Shown here: piece after piece, positions 8,811-18,185 of the stretch | How the letters are laid out: every line of letters begins with the position of its first letter | How positions within the stretch are numbered: position 1 is the first letter of the stretch | The notes under the pieces: model-generated | What the model was told of the DNA's origin: nothing | Seen by the model: the letters and a program-made list of their open reading frames with translations, nothing else | Database searches by the model: none | Position numbers and translations under genes: made by a program | Origin: Micavibrio sp. | GTDB taxonomy: Bacteria > Pseudomonadota > Alphaproteobacteria > UBA9219 | Assembly (NCBI GenBank): GCA_020718105.1 | Contig: DYDA01000001.1 | Coordinates: forward strand, 1-62,757 | Reading direction: 5' to 3' | DNA: 62,757 nucleotides

Positions 8811-10727
8811 ATGCCTCTTGGTATGCGGTTTTACGCTCCAATCAGAAGGGTAAACGGCCAATCTGCGTTTTTTAAAACGGCGGCGGTTTTGATTATTTCT
8901 TTTATGGGGATGACGTCTGTCAAGGCGGCGGATGGTTTGATTGTTCAAACCCCATCAGCTCAAAAGTGTGACGAAATTTTGCGTCAAGCGCGTGAGCATA
9001 CAAAAGCGCTTATAGCGCAGGGCGCGCGCGGGGCAACAGGGCTTGGATCTGTTGCGTCAACGCCTTCTGCAGAAACGCAACAAACGCGTCTTCCTGTTCT
9101 TGAGGAAATAGATATTGACGTCAGCATGCTGCGCGATCAGAAAAAAATTCAAGCGCCGCAGCTTGCAAAAAAAGAGAGTCTTGTTGTCCCTGTTTCAGAA
9201 CAACCTGTTTTGAGCAAGGTTGGAGCAGGCGCGGCTCTTGTTTCTCCTGCGCCGCCTGCTGTGACTTTCGTAGAGCCAGTGCGTCCAATAGAGCCAAAAA
9301 AAGAGGCGCTGCAAGACGTATCGCCCGTTTTGCCAAAACGTGTGGATCCGCCCGCGCCGTCCCAGACTCTTGCTGATTTTTCTGAGCGCGACGCCATGCC
9401 GGTTAATCCCGTGGTTGATGGGGCTATCAAGCCGGATATTATGGGCACGCTTGGCCTTCAGGAAGCCGTGACCTATGCGTTGAAAAACAACCATGAGATT
9501 CAAGCTTTCGATGCTCGTAAGGACAGCGCTTTTTGGGATCATGCGGGCGCTTATGCCCAATATGTGCCATCGATTGAGTTTACTGTTGCGCAAGGTGCGG
9601 AAACATCGACGCCGGGATCGTACAATGGCCCTGATGGAAGTCGGATAGATAAAACGACGCACAACAGGCGGGATCGTAGCCTTTTTGTTCGTCAACCGCT
9701 GATTGATCTTGCGGTTGTCGCCGATATTGTCAAAACGGGAAAAGCCCTGACCCTGACGGATATGGAAAAAAGGGAAATGCAAGAGACGACGGCTTTTGGA
9801 ACCGTCAGCGCCTATCTAAAGTTGCTGCAATCCCAAAAGGCGATTGAGTTGGCCGAGGCGTATAAGGTTTCGTTGGGCGGTGTCCTTGATAGGATGCAGG
9901 CTCGTTTGGATGGCGGCGGCGCGACAGCAGCTGATTTGGATCGGGTAAAAAGCCGTATATCGGTTGCGGAAGCCAAGAGGCTTGAGGCTTTGGCTGAATA
10001 TGGCGCAACGCTTTCCGAGTTTAAGCGGTTGACGAAGGTTGTTCCCGCAAAGCTTCGGGCGATAGAGCCGCTTGTTCCCGCTATGCCGCCAACATTGCGC
10101 GAGGCGATGGAAGTGGCTTTAAAAATGAGCCCTTCCTATCAGGCAAGTTTGCAAAAGGTTGATCTAGCGCGTGGCGATAGGGACAAATCCATCGCGCTTC
10201 CTTTGCCGAAGGTGTCTTTAGAGTATTCAAATATCTATAACTATAACGCAGGCGGTGCGGCTCACGGTAATCCCATTGATGGTGTTTATCCCAATCAGGA
10301 AGATAGCCGAGTCATGGTCGTTGCGCGGTGGTCTTTGACCGGTGGAACGTCGCTGACTTCCGCGCTTTCTGGTAGCGCCAAGATGCGCGAGATGAGCCAA
10401 AAATCTTTGGACGCTCGCGGGCGATTGGAGCAAGGGCTTTCTGTGGCGTATGACGCTGTGCGTTCGGCTCGCCGCCGTAAGGCGGTTTTGATGGAGTCTT
10501 ATGAAACTGATGCGCGTTCGCTTGCAGGACTTGAAGAACAATTCATGCAGGGCGAGCGATCCTTGTTTGAGATTCTTGATGCGCAAGATCGATTTTTTGC
10601 TACAAAACTTGACTTAATGCGCACCCTTTATAGTGAGGCGTTGGCCGCGTATCAGATACGTTTGCAAATGGGCGAGATTGCCAAGGCCGTTCTGAGCGAA
10701 CAGGCGAGGAACAATGGAGGGCAGTAG
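8811..10727 (+). CDS. TolC-family outer-membrane efflux/secretion channel
   Basis: Outer-membrane exit duct of the type I secretion operon. A hydrophobic signal peptide ends near VKAADGLI (about residue 43; a second ATG at 8823 would drop four residues). Next come ~150 residues rich in Pro, Ala, Lys and Glu that look disordered. The OEP/TolC region begins at LGLQEAVTYALKNNHEIQAF (~residue 217) and shows the two-fold repeat of amphipathic helices: RDRSLFVRQPLIDLAVVADI in the first half, RVMVVARWSLTGGTSLTSAL in the second. At 638 residues it is longer than E. coli TolC because of the N-terminal extension. Its 3' end overlaps the MotB-like gene by 14 bp, so the two are co-transcribed. Family call is firm; the tolC symbol is withheld. 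Confidence 0.88.
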   Translation: MPLGMRFYAPIRRVNGQSAFFKTAAVLIISFMGMTSVKAADGLIVQTPSAQKCDEILRQAREHTKALIAQGARGATGLGSVASTPSAETQQTRLPVLEEIDIDVSMLRDQKKIQAPQLAKKESLVVPVSEQPVLSKVGAGAALVSPAPPAVTFVEPVRPIEPKKEALQDVSPVLPKRVDPPAPSQTLADFSERDAMPVNPVVDGAIKPDIMGTLGLQEAVTYALKNNHEIQAFDARKDSAFWDHAGAYAQYVPSIEFTVAQGAETSTPGSYNGPDGSRIDKTTHNRRDRSLFVRQPLIDLAVVADIVKTGKALTLTDMEKREMQETTAFGTVSAYLKLLQSQKAIELAEAYKVSLGGVLDRMQARLDGGGATAADLDRVKSRISVAEAKRLEALAEYGATLSEFKRLTKVVPAKLRAIEPLVPAMPPTLREAMEVALKMSPSYQASLQKVDLARGDRDKSIALPLPKVSLEYSNIYNYNAGGAAHGNPIDGVYPNQEDSRVMVVARWSLTGGTSLTSALSGSAKMREMSQKSLDARGRLEQGLSVAYDAVRSARRRKAVLMESYETDARSLAGLEEQFMQGERSLFEILDAQDRFFATKLDLMRTLYSEALAAYQIRLQMGEIAKAVLSEQARNNGGQ

Positions 10728-11370
10728 AGAACAAAATTATTGGCCCGGTTTTGTGGATGCGCTCAGCAACGTTGTTTTGACGCTTGTGTTCGTTTTGGTT
10801 GTTTTTGTTTTCGCTTTGGTGATGGCCTCAAACAAGGTGGAACGTAAGGCTGCGGAAATGGTTCAGGCCGCGCATGAAAAGGCTGAGCTTGCTGCTGCGA
10901 CAGCAGGTGATCCGACAAAGACGATCATAACGTTACGCGAAAAATTGACGCAAGCGGAAGCGGAAATTAAAAATTTGAAACAAAAACTGCCATCGGAAGA
11001 AAGCGAGAGATCATCGGATAAGCCTAGTTTGGTTGTTTTTGGTGCGGTCAAGATCATTCAAAGTCTTGGGAAAATCACGGTGTATTATCCTAACGCGGTT
11101 TCTGATCTTGATGAACGATCCCGTGTTGAGCTGGTGGGCATCCTTGATAATTTAAAAGCGGTGATGAAAGGAAAAAAGATTACTCTTTATTCTCACACAG
11201 GCATTGAATCGTTCAGTGCGGCGCGACGGTTAGCTTATTATCGTGCGATGGGAATTAGGAATTTGTTGTTGGGGCGCCCTGAACTTTCCTCTGCGCCGAT
11301 AGCAAGTCGCATCGAACAATCCAAGGAGTCTGGTAATGGCCGTGTGGAGATTGTTTATGGCGAGAAATAG
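10714..11370 (+). CDS. MotB/OmpA-like single-pass membrane protein in a type I secretion operon
   Basis: 218 residues with a MotB/ZorB-like plan. A short N-terminus ends in YWPGFVDALSNVV; D15 lies at the start of the only membrane helix (~14-37), in the place of the proton-carrying Asp of MotB. A charged coiled-coil stretch follows (~40-90), then a periplasmic OmpA-like domain (~100-216) recognisable from ITLYSHTGIESFSAARRLAYYRAMGIRNLLL and the terminal GNGRVEIVYGE. In a typical OmpA domain the HTG would be followed by D; here it is HTGIE, so peptidoglycan binding may be altered. It overlaps the TolC gene by 14 bp and the HlyD gene by 35 bp. Its presumed partner is the MotA-like protein two genes on. 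Role in secretion is inferred from context. Confidence 0.78.
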   Translation: MEGSREQNYWPGFVDALSNVVLTLVFVLVVFVFALVMASNKVERKAAEMVQAAHEKAELAAATAGDPTKTIITLREKLTQAEAEIKNLKQKLPSEESERSSDKPSLVVFGAVKIIQSLGKITVYYPNAVSDLDERSRVELVGILDNLKAVMKGKKITLYSHTGIESFSAARRLAYYRAMGIRNLLLGRPELSSAPIASRIEQSKESGNGRVEIVYGEK

Positions 11371-12643
11371 CGCCTTATGCCGATGGCGTGGTGCGTTAGA
11401 AGCGCCGACGCTCTATATCGTTGCTGTGATCACTTTGCTTGTGACGACGGTTGGGTGGGCCTCGGTTTTTCAGATTGATAAAGTTGTTCGGGTGGAAGGA
11501 AAGATTATTCCAACCGGCCATAGCCGCCCGATCCAGCATTTGGAAGGCGGCATCATCTCCTCAATCGCTGTGCATGAAGGGGATAAAGTGAAAGAAGGCG
11601 ATTTGTTATTGACCATCGATGCGACGGCGGCGGGGGCCAGTTTGAACGAAACAAACGTCAAGCTTATCACGCAGCGTGTGCGCGCTGTTCGCCTTAAAGC
11701 CGAAGCGGCGTTGCTTGATAGCCTTGTTTTTCCTGATGGCCTGGCTGCCGAAGGGGCTGTTTTTGCAGAGCGCAGCCTTTTCTTGACCCGTAAGAGCAAG
11801 CTTTCTTCGGATTTGCATGTGCATGAACAAACCATCAGTCAGCACACGGTGGCGTTGACCGAGATTGATATGAAGCAAAAGGATCTGACGGCCGAACTTG
11901 CTGTCGCGCAAAAGCGCAGAAGTATGCTTGAGGGCATGGCGGCACGTAAAGCGGCTTCGCAGATTGAGCTTCTTGAGGCGCAAAGTCGCGAGCGGCGGCT
12001 TGAAACAGAATTGCGCGAGGCGGAAAATACAAAGCCAAAAATCAAGGCGGCGCTAGCCACTGAACAGGCGCGCCGCGCCGCTGTTTTGGCAGAGTTCAAG
12101 TCAACGGCGCAGACCGAGCTGGTTGTGACGCTTGCCGAAATTGATCGCCTTAATCAGACGGTTGCCGCCGCGCAAGACCGCATGAAACGCACCGATATTC
12201 GTGCCCCGATTGATGGAACGATCAATCGAATTTCTGTGGCCACGGTCGGGGCGGTTGTAAAATCGGGGGAAGCGATCATTGAATTAACGCCCGCTTCAAG
12301 CGAGATTTTTGTTGAAGCGCGTGTGCTGCCACAAGATCGTGGTGAGTTGCATTCGGCTATTGTGGCTAAAGTGCGCGTCTCCGCTTACGATTTTGCGATG
12401 CTTGGCTCGCTTGAAGGACGCTTGACAGAAATCAGCGCCGATACGATGCAAGACTCACAAGGTGAGGCTTACTATAGAGCTAAAATTTTAATCGATGGTG
12501 TTCCTGCCAGTTATGCGGGGCGGCCTATCATGCCGGGCATGACTGTAACCGGCGATCTTGTCACAGGCCGCCGAACGATCCTAAGCTATCTTCTTTCGCC
12601 GCTTTTTAAGTTCACTCAAACCACGTTGAGGGATTCCCGATGA
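11336..12643 (+). CDS. HlyD-family periplasmic adaptor (membrane fusion protein) of a type I secretion system
   Basis: Bridges the inner-membrane ABC transporter and the TolC channel. One membrane helix lies at residues ~25-45 (LYIVAVITLLVTTVGWASVF). The first half of the lipoyl/barrel-sandwich follows (VEGKIIPTGHSRPIQHLEGG, then DKVKEGDLLLTIDATAAGA). A long alpha-helical hairpin spans ~90-275, and the second lipoyl half is ADTRAPIDG-like: KRTDIRAPIDGTINRISVAT. The C-terminal beta domain ends in GMTVTGDLVTGRRTILSYLL. The 435 residues match PrsE/HlyD proteins. The start overlaps the preceding gene by 35 bp; ATG at 11357 is an alternative. Its stop overlaps the next gene in an ATGA. Confidence 0.93.
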   Translation: MAVWRLFMARNSALCRWRGALEAPTLYIVAVITLLVTTVGWASVFQIDKVVRVEGKIIPTGHSRPIQHLEGGIISSIAVHEGDKVKEGDLLLTIDATAAGASLNETNVKLITQRVRAVRLKAEAALLDSLVFPDGLAAEGAVFAERSLFLTRKSKLSSDLHVHEQTISQHTVALTEIDMKQKDLTAELAVAQKRRSMLEGMAARKAASQIELLEAQSRERRLETELREAENTKPKIKAALATEQARRAAVLAEFKSTAQTELVVTLAEIDRLNQTVAAAQDRMKRTDIRAPIDGTINRISVATVGAVVKSGEAIIELTPASSEIFVEARVLPQDRGELHSAIVAKVRVSAYDFAMLGSLEGRLTEISADTMQDSQGEAYYRAKILIDGVPASYAGRPIMPGMTVTGDLVTGRRTILSYLLSPLFKFTQTTLRDSR

Positions 12644-14292
12644 TCAAACTCCCCCCCTTTCTCCGCTATGACTTGCCCGTTATCATCAAGATGCTTTTGC
12701 CAACGGTGTTTATCGTGGCGGTTGGCTTTCATTTTGAAGGGTTCGTTGTCAATGCCGTGAAGGCCAACGTGGCGATTAATTGCGGCATTATGCTAACGGC
12801 TTTTTATGGCGTTATCATCATCATGTTCCGCCTTCTTGATGTGCAAAGAGACATGCGGGGGTTGGATCGTTTTAGTCATGAGGCTCGCGCCACGGGCGAT
12901 ATGAAAGAGCTTCTTCAGGCGGACTGGCTTAAGGGGCGTTCTATTCGGCATTACCTTGAACATCTTGCTCACACGGAAGGCCGTTTGGCTTCTCAGCTTG
13001 ATCAAGATGCGATTCAAAATGAGTTGGGGGCGCTTCAAGAAGAATATAATAGTAAGATGGAGATGCCGCAGTTCTTGGTCGGCTTCATGATCGCGATGGG
13101 GCTTCTTGGGACATTTATTGGTCTTCTTGAAACGCTCACCGGCATCTCTGGCATGCTTGATGGGATGGGGCATGGCGGCGATATTGAAAAAGAATTCTCG
13201 AAGTTGATCGTTGAATTGCGTAAGCCTCTTTCAGGAATGGGGATTGCGTTTTCGGCTTCTATGTTTGGGTTGATTACCAGTTTGCAGTTATCGATCATGA
13301 TGATCTTTTTGCGCCGCTATACAAGTCGCGTGATGGAAAAAGCGCGCAGCGTCATGCACAAGCTGATTACCCGCATCAAGGTTCGTCATATTGCCGCTGA
13401 AGGCAGCGAGGAAGATGGCGTTACCTTGGCTGGCGGAGAGGGCGGTGGTTCTGGTGGCAGCGGCTCGCACGTCGATATGTCCTTTATGGGCTCGCATGAG
13501 CTGGAAGGCGGATATGCCAGCGCGGGCGGTGGTGGCAGTGGATCAAATGTTGCTGATATGATTACGGATGCCTATTTTCGATCACAAGACGCCATCGCGA
13601 CGATGGCGACCAATGTCACGATGCTTAGCAAACGGCTGGAATCGGTTTCAAAGGCGATCGAGTCAGGTATTGAGGTGACGCAAAAGACGAATGCGCTGCT
13701 CAGTTTTGGCCCCCGCATGACAGAGGCGCAAGATCAGTTAATCGAAGAAGTCAAAAGCCTCGCGACATCCCAATCTGATGGACAAAAACTGGTTCAAAAG
13801 ATTATCAGCAGCATGATCCAGATTGATCAATCTCTTTATGCCATTAACACCAAAGATATCGTGTTGGGGCAGCGCGAGGTGATAGCGACGCTTAGCGAGA
13901 TGTTCAATAACTCGCAAACGCACACCCGAATGAACAGTGAAATGATCGAGGCGCAGCGCGAGGGAAGCCACGAACTTGTGAATGCTCTTAAGCTTATACA
14001 GGATCGGATGAAAAAGCAGGACGAAATTAGCGCCGCGACCTCTGATCACATCCGTGAGATCAAAGAAGCCCTTGGCAAGGCTTTGGCCTCCTTTTCTTCG
14101 GTTGATTTGATTACAGAGACGGTCAGCAGACAGGCAACCTTGATTGAAGCGTCTTTGGCTGAAGAGCGTACGACTCAAAAGGTGATGATTACGACTTTCC
14201 AGAAGGAGTTGCGTGCCATGACGGAAGATTTGCGTCATGTTTTAGAGAAGCCCCAACCTCAACCTTTAGGTCAGGAGCCACCCAAAGCTTAG
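12640..14292 (+). CDS. MotA/TolQ/ExbB-like proton-channel protein with long coiled-coil tail
   Basis: Four membrane helices are visible at residues ~13-33, 45-65, 145-165 (QFLVGFMIAMGLLGTFIGLL) and 199-225 (GMGIAFSASMFGLITSLQ), with a long cytoplasmic loop between the second and third as in MotA/TolQ. GLLGTFIGLLETL and the GMGIAFSAS..GL pattern are the family signatures. A Gly/Ser-rich linker (~264-302) joins a ~235-residue helical tail with heptad-like spacing. Total length is 550, about twice ExbB or MotA, and closest in plan to ZorA of the Zorya defence system. No ZorC, ZorD or ZorE gene is nearby; the neighbours are secretion genes. It starts in the ATGA overlap with hlyD and presumably pairs with the MotB-like protein. 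Energising or gating secretion is an inference. Confidence 0.8.
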   Translation: MIKLPPFLRYDLPVIIKMLLPTVFIVAVGFHFEGFVVNAVKANVAINCGIMLTAFYGVIIIMFRLLDVQRDMRGLDRFSHEARATGDMKELLQADWLKGRSIRHYLEHLAHTEGRLASQLDQDAIQNELGALQEEYNSKMEMPQFLVGFMIAMGLLGTFIGLLETLTGISGMLDGMGHGGDIEKEFSKLIVELRKPLSGMGIAFSASMFGLITSLQLSIMMIFLRRYTSRVMEKARSVMHKLITRIKVRHIAAEGSEEDGVTLAGGEGGGSGGSGSHVDMSFMGSHELEGGYASAGGGGSGSNVADMITDAYFRSQDAIATMATNVTMLSKRLESVSKAIESGIEVTQKTNALLSFGPRMTEAQDQLIEEVKSLATSQSDGQKLVQKIISSMIQIDQSLYAINTKDIVLGQREVIATLSEMFNNSQTHTRMNSEMIEAQREGSHELVNALKLIQDRMKKQDEISAATSDHIREIKEALGKALASFSSVDLITETVSRQATLIEASLAEERTTQKVMITTFQKELRAMTEDLRHVLEKPQPQPLGQEPPKA

Positions 14293-14371
14293 AGCCGGAG
14301 GAGCTTGGTGATTGTTTAACTATTTGACAATAAAATTGAGCCGTTAAATCAAGGGATAGAAAGATAGCCCT

Positions 14372-17300
14372 ATGGCCGTGCAGAGTACGATCATCCAACA
14401 AAAAGGCAATGAGGGTTATGCCCTTGGCTTTGCGCGTGAGCAAGTGGCGGAAGTTCATTTTGCCGATGTTGATCTCATCATCATTACAAAAGACAACCAA
14501 AGATTCGTCCTTCCGGGGGCCGCGTTGGCCGCCATGGAAAATGCGCCGCCTAAGATCCAGTTTTTGGATGCCGCGACCTCGGCGGATAAGCTCCTTTCCA
14601 TCGTTGGCATTGTGTCCGATCCTTCTTTGAACACGCATACGATCACGAGTCTTTTACCGATTGATGAAAGAACCCTTGAGACTGAAAAGGTAGATACAGA
14701 TAAGCTTCAAAAAGAACTGCAAAGCATAAAAACGAAGGCTCAAGAACAGGCGGAGACTGTAGAAGAGCAAGCCCATCAATTGGAAGCGCTTGAAAAGAAG
14801 CTTGAAGAACAAAAAGAACAAGAAGAAAAAATTAAAGAGCAAGCTCAAAAGCTTGAAGAAGCCAAAGAGCAAATTGAAACGCAAGACCATCAGGCTCAAG
14901 AAAAAGAAGTTCAGCAAAGCGAAGAAAAAACAGCCGAAGCTTTTGCGGAAAAAATAGAAAAAGTCGTCGAGCAGCTGCACTCAAAAGATTATGATTATGT
15001 GCCGCCTCAGGAATATAAGCCGCCGCCTGCGCCCTTTTCGGGGCCTGCAGGCGTTCCTGCGCCTATCAGCATGACGCCGCTTGTTCTTCTGACAATGGGC
15101 AATGTCGTCGGGACAACAACATCGGGCGCCGATATTTACGGCGGCGGCGGGGTTGTTGGTTCTGACGCGACGGCTAAACTTGGGCCTCGTGATGCTTTGC
15201 AGTTTTCCGCAACGACGATTGAGGGAACCGCTGGTGATGATGTGATTTATGCAGAAGGGCCTTTAGTTGGGAATACCAATCCTGCTGTTGATACCAGTCT
15301 TTATGCCAAGCAGTTCCTTTTGCGCGTGGCTGGTTATTTTACAGAGTTGAACGACATTGTTATTCGCGGCCTTCCTTCCTATATGACGATAACGGGGGCG
15401 ACTTTACAAGGTGACGGTTCATGGGTTTTGCCCTCGGCGTATGTCGTTTCGCAGCAAGCTTTCGAAATCATTTATGATAAGGACGCATGGCGCGCAGGTG
15501 GTGACGCTATTGTCGATATGGCTGTTGAAGTCAGCGGCACGATGCGCGGTACGACCTTTAGCAATTCAGAAAATTTTAGATTCCAGTTTATGGATGTGAC
15601 CGATGCCAGTCAGGTCACCAATCCCTATTTGACCTATTGGGATGAAGGACAAAACAAACATATTTATGTGCTGCAAACGCAAGATCAGCCTAACACCATC
15701 AATGCGGGCGCAGGCGATGATATCGTTTATGGAGGACGCAATCACGACACGATTGATGCGGGTGATGGCGATGATGAGGTTTGGGCCTATGGCGGCGATA
15801 ACAACGTAACCGGCGGTCTTGGTAACGACCAGATAACGACGGGTGATGGCAACGACACGATCGATGCAGGCGAAGGAAATGATACCGTTGTGGCTGGCGA
15901 TGGTGACGATAGCCTTTATGGTGGCGATGGAGATGACTCGCTTGATGGCGGCGATGGCGACGATCTTTTGCGCGGTGGTCTTGGCACCAATACGCTGACG
16001 GGCGGCGCGGGCACGAACACGGCGGACTATACGGGAATCGGCGTTGCCATGACAGCCTCTCTTGTTGCCGGAGCCGCGACAGGCGCGGGGGTCACTGATA
16101 CGCTTATTCAGATAGAGAATCTTACGGGAAGCGCCTTGGCTGACATTCTTACGGGCGATTCCAACAACAACGTCCTTTCTGGTGAAGAGGGAAATGATAC
16201 AATTGTTGGTGGAGGCGGTGATGACACTTTATATGGCGGCGATGGTGATGACATCCTGACGGGAAACATTGGCAATGATACGATATATGGCGGTGCGGGC
16301 GTTGATACGATCAACGCAGGTGGCGGCGCGGGGACGGATTATCTTTACGGAGGCGATGGCGACGATATCTTCACCAATCATGGTGTCATGGCTACTTATG
16401 ATGGTGGTGAGGGGTTCGATAAGGTTGATTATACGGGGTATGGATCAGCTCTTACAATTGATTTGTCTACCGGATCAGGCAATGTCGGAACAACGCGCAT
16501 TGCAAACTATTCGTCCGTTGAATGGATTGTTGGTGGCAATGGAAATGACACGCTGACGGGTGGAAGTGCTGATGAAACGCTGGATGGCGGCGTGGGGAAT
16601 GATACTTTGCGGGGTGGTGCGGGGAGCAATACGCTGATCGGTGGCACAGGGAATAACTATTATTATATGGGAACCGGCGCTGATTTTATCCAAGCTAATA
16701 ATACGACGAATTGGGATGAGGTTAATTATAGCGCGGCGACGAGAGGGGTTGTTGTCAACCTTGCTTCGGTCGTCAATTCCTTTGTGAATTTGCTTGGCAC
16801 GACGATATCGGTTGATGCGCTTAGCGGCGGCAACAGGCAAGAAACGGCGGCTGATGCGAACGCCTGGTCCGTGGGGGATAGTTATGCCGCAGATGGGGTC
16901 GATTATGTTATCGGCTCCAATTATAATGATGTCGTCTTTGGCGGCGATGTCAGGGAATACTTCTATCTTGGCGGAGGTAATGATGAAGTCTACGCCGGTA
17001 GCGGTAATGACTACCTTTATTTTAGCGCAGGCAGTGATCGCTGGGACGGTGGCGTAGGCAGTGATTTATTTTACACAGGCTATACTGGTAATAACATCAC
17101 GGTTTGCTTGGACGGAACGGCGGATGCAAACGGCAACGGCACAGCGGATTACATCGAAAAGAACGCCGTTGGCTTTTTGGGTTCAGGCTTTACGGGATTT
17201 GCGAACGGCTGGAGCGGTACGTCTCTTTTAAATAATGTAGAAAATATCGTCGGGGGCAATGGATCAGATTATCTGGCCGGTAATGCTTCTGATAATGAGA

Positions 17301-18181
17301 TTAACGGACAAACAGGCAACAATGCTCTTTATGGTTTAGCGGGCAACGATATTATTCATGCTCAATTGGGAAACAATACCGTTGATGGCGGCATTGGAAC
17401 GGACACAATCAGCTTTAGCAGTGTGAACGCCAGCCTGTCTGGCACCATGGCGGGGGGCTGGGGCTATAATTCATCGATTGCCGCTGAAATCTATCTGGTT
17501 GATACGGATTTAGACGGCAACGGGGCCTTGGATCGTGCGGGAACGTGGGGTATTAATGCTGGCTACAACGCCAGAACCTTGCTGTCGAGCGCTTATTCTT
17601 ATAGTTCAGTTTCAAACGTAGAAAACATTGTTGGCACCATCAATGCCGACAAGCTGGCGGGCGATGGCAACGCTAACATCATTCGCGGTTACAGTGGGGA
17701 CGACCTCATCAGTGGTAATGGTGGGGCGGATTCACTTTATGGCGATAATGGTAACGATACCTTTGTTATCAATTCGGCGCATATGGCTGGCGTGACTCTT
17801 TTTAGCGGCGGATCGAACACCGACACGATCAAAAGCGCAGGCTATACCTTTGCCGCCGGAAGCTTTCACACGGATAACGCTAAATATACCAATATAGAGG
17901 CGCTCGATGTCCGCAATTCAACGGCGGGCGGCGCTTATGGTATCAACGCGAATGATATTCGTGCGCTTGTTGATGCGGGCAATTCCTCTGTGTTGCAACT
18001 TTCTTTGGACAGCGGGGATGTGTTGTCTTGCGTTGCGGATTCGGGGTCTGGCGCGTTGACTTGTTTGCAAACAACGGACACGGCAACCGACGATGTTTAC
18101 AAGTTTTATTCGGATGCAGGGCATGTGGTGGACAACGCCACAAACCTTGTCGCCATTTTGAACGTGCATTATGGAGCATGA
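14372..18181 (+). CDS. RTX-repeat type I secretion substrate
   Basis: 1269-residue, probably Ca2+-binding, secreted or surface protein. Residues ~1-100 form a non-RTX domain (AEVHFADVDLIIITKDNQRF). Residues ~105-200 are a highly charged Glu/Lys/Gln coiled coil, followed by a Pro-rich hinge (~210-230). GGxGxD nonapeptides begin at ~443 and recur in blocks at ~443-545, 586-670 and 720-760, with sparser sets later (GNDTIDAGEGNDTVVAGDGD, for instance). The hydrophobic end VVDNATNLVAILNVHYGA fits an uncleaved C-terminal secretion signal. There is no catalytic motif I can name, so adhesin or matrix protein is more likely than protease. It lies 79 bp after the MotA-like gene; a TTGACA at 14324 may mark a weak internal promoter. 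Confidence 0.88.
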   Translation: MAVQSTIIQQKGNEGYALGFAREQVAEVHFADVDLIIITKDNQRFVLPGAALAAMENAPPKIQFLDAATSADKLLSIVGIVSDPSLNTHTITSLLPIDERTLETEKVDTDKLQKELQSIKTKAQEQAETVEEQAHQLEALEKKLEEQKEQEEKIKEQAQKLEEAKEQIETQDHQAQEKEVQQSEEKTAEAFAEKIEKVVEQLHSKDYDYVPPQEYKPPPAPFSGPAGVPAPISMTPLVLLTMGNVVGTTTSGADIYGGGGVVGSDATAKLGPRDALQFSATTIEGTAGDDVIYAEGPLVGNTNPAVDTSLYAKQFLLRVAGYFTELNDIVIRGLPSYMTITGATLQGDGSWVLPSAYVVSQQAFEIIYDKDAWRAGGDAIVDMAVEVSGTMRGTTFSNSENFRFQFMDVTDASQVTNPYLTYWDEGQNKHIYVLQTQDQPNTINAGAGDDIVYGGRNHDTIDAGDGDDEVWAYGGDNNVTGGLGNDQITTGDGNDTIDAGEGNDTVVAGDGDDSLYGGDGDDSLDGGDGDDLLRGGLGTNTLTGGAGTNTADYTGIGVAMTASLVAGAATGAGVTDTLIQIENLTGSALADILTGDSNNNVLSGEEGNDTIVGGGGDDTLYGGDGDDILTGNIGNDTIYGGAGVDTINAGGGAGTDYLYGGDGDDIFTNHGVMATYDGGEGFDKVDYTGYGSALTIDLSTGSGNVGTTRIANYSSVEWIVGGNGNDTLTGGSADETLDGGVGNDTLRGGAGSNTLIGGTGNNYYYMGTGADFIQANNTTNWDEVNYSAATRGVVVNLASVVNSFVNLLGTTISVDALSGGNRQETAADANAWSVGDSYAADGVDYVIGSNYNDVVFGGDVREYFYLGGGNDEVYAGSGNDYLYFSAGSDRWDGGVGSDLFYTGYTGNNITVCLDGTADANGNGTADYIEKNAVGFLGSGFTGFANGWSGTSLLNNVENIVGGNGSDYLAGNASDNEINGQTGNNALYGLAGNDIIHAQLGNNTVDGGIGTDTISFSSVNASLSGTMAGGWGYNSSIAAEIYLVDTDLDGNGALDRAGTWGINAGYNARTLLSSAYSYSSVSNVENIVGTINADKLAGDGNANIIRGYSGDDLISGNGGADSLYGDNGNDTFVINSAHMAGVTLFSGGSNTDTIKSAGYTFAAGSFHTDNAKYTNIEALDVRNSTAGGAYGINANDIRALVDAGNSSVLQLSLDSGDVLSCVADSGSGALTCLQTTDTATDDVYKFYSDAGHVVDNATNLVAILNVHYGA

Positions 18182-18185
18182 GCCG

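Noticed and set aside
8400-8948. Minus-strand open frame of 182 codons opposite gcrA and the next gap
   Set aside because: Antisense to the conserved gcrA C-terminus, with unlikely composition (many Arg, Asn and His) and no family motif.
9195-9782. Minus-strand open frame of 195 codons opposite the TolC gene
   Set aside because: Overlaps the TolC coding sequence entirely and lacks recognisable domains.
10714-14292. Complete Zorya antiphage system
   Set aside because: ZorA- and ZorB-like proteins are present but no ZorC, ZorD or ZorE; the genes are co-encoded with type I secretion parts.
14324-14329. TTGACA as a promoter for the RTX gene
   Set aside because: No suitable -10 element at 16-18 bases; kept only as a weak possibility.
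15700-17800. Repeats suggesting a CRISPR-like array in the RTX region
   Set aside because: They are in-frame coding repeats of GGxGxD peptides, with no constant repeat and unique spacers.
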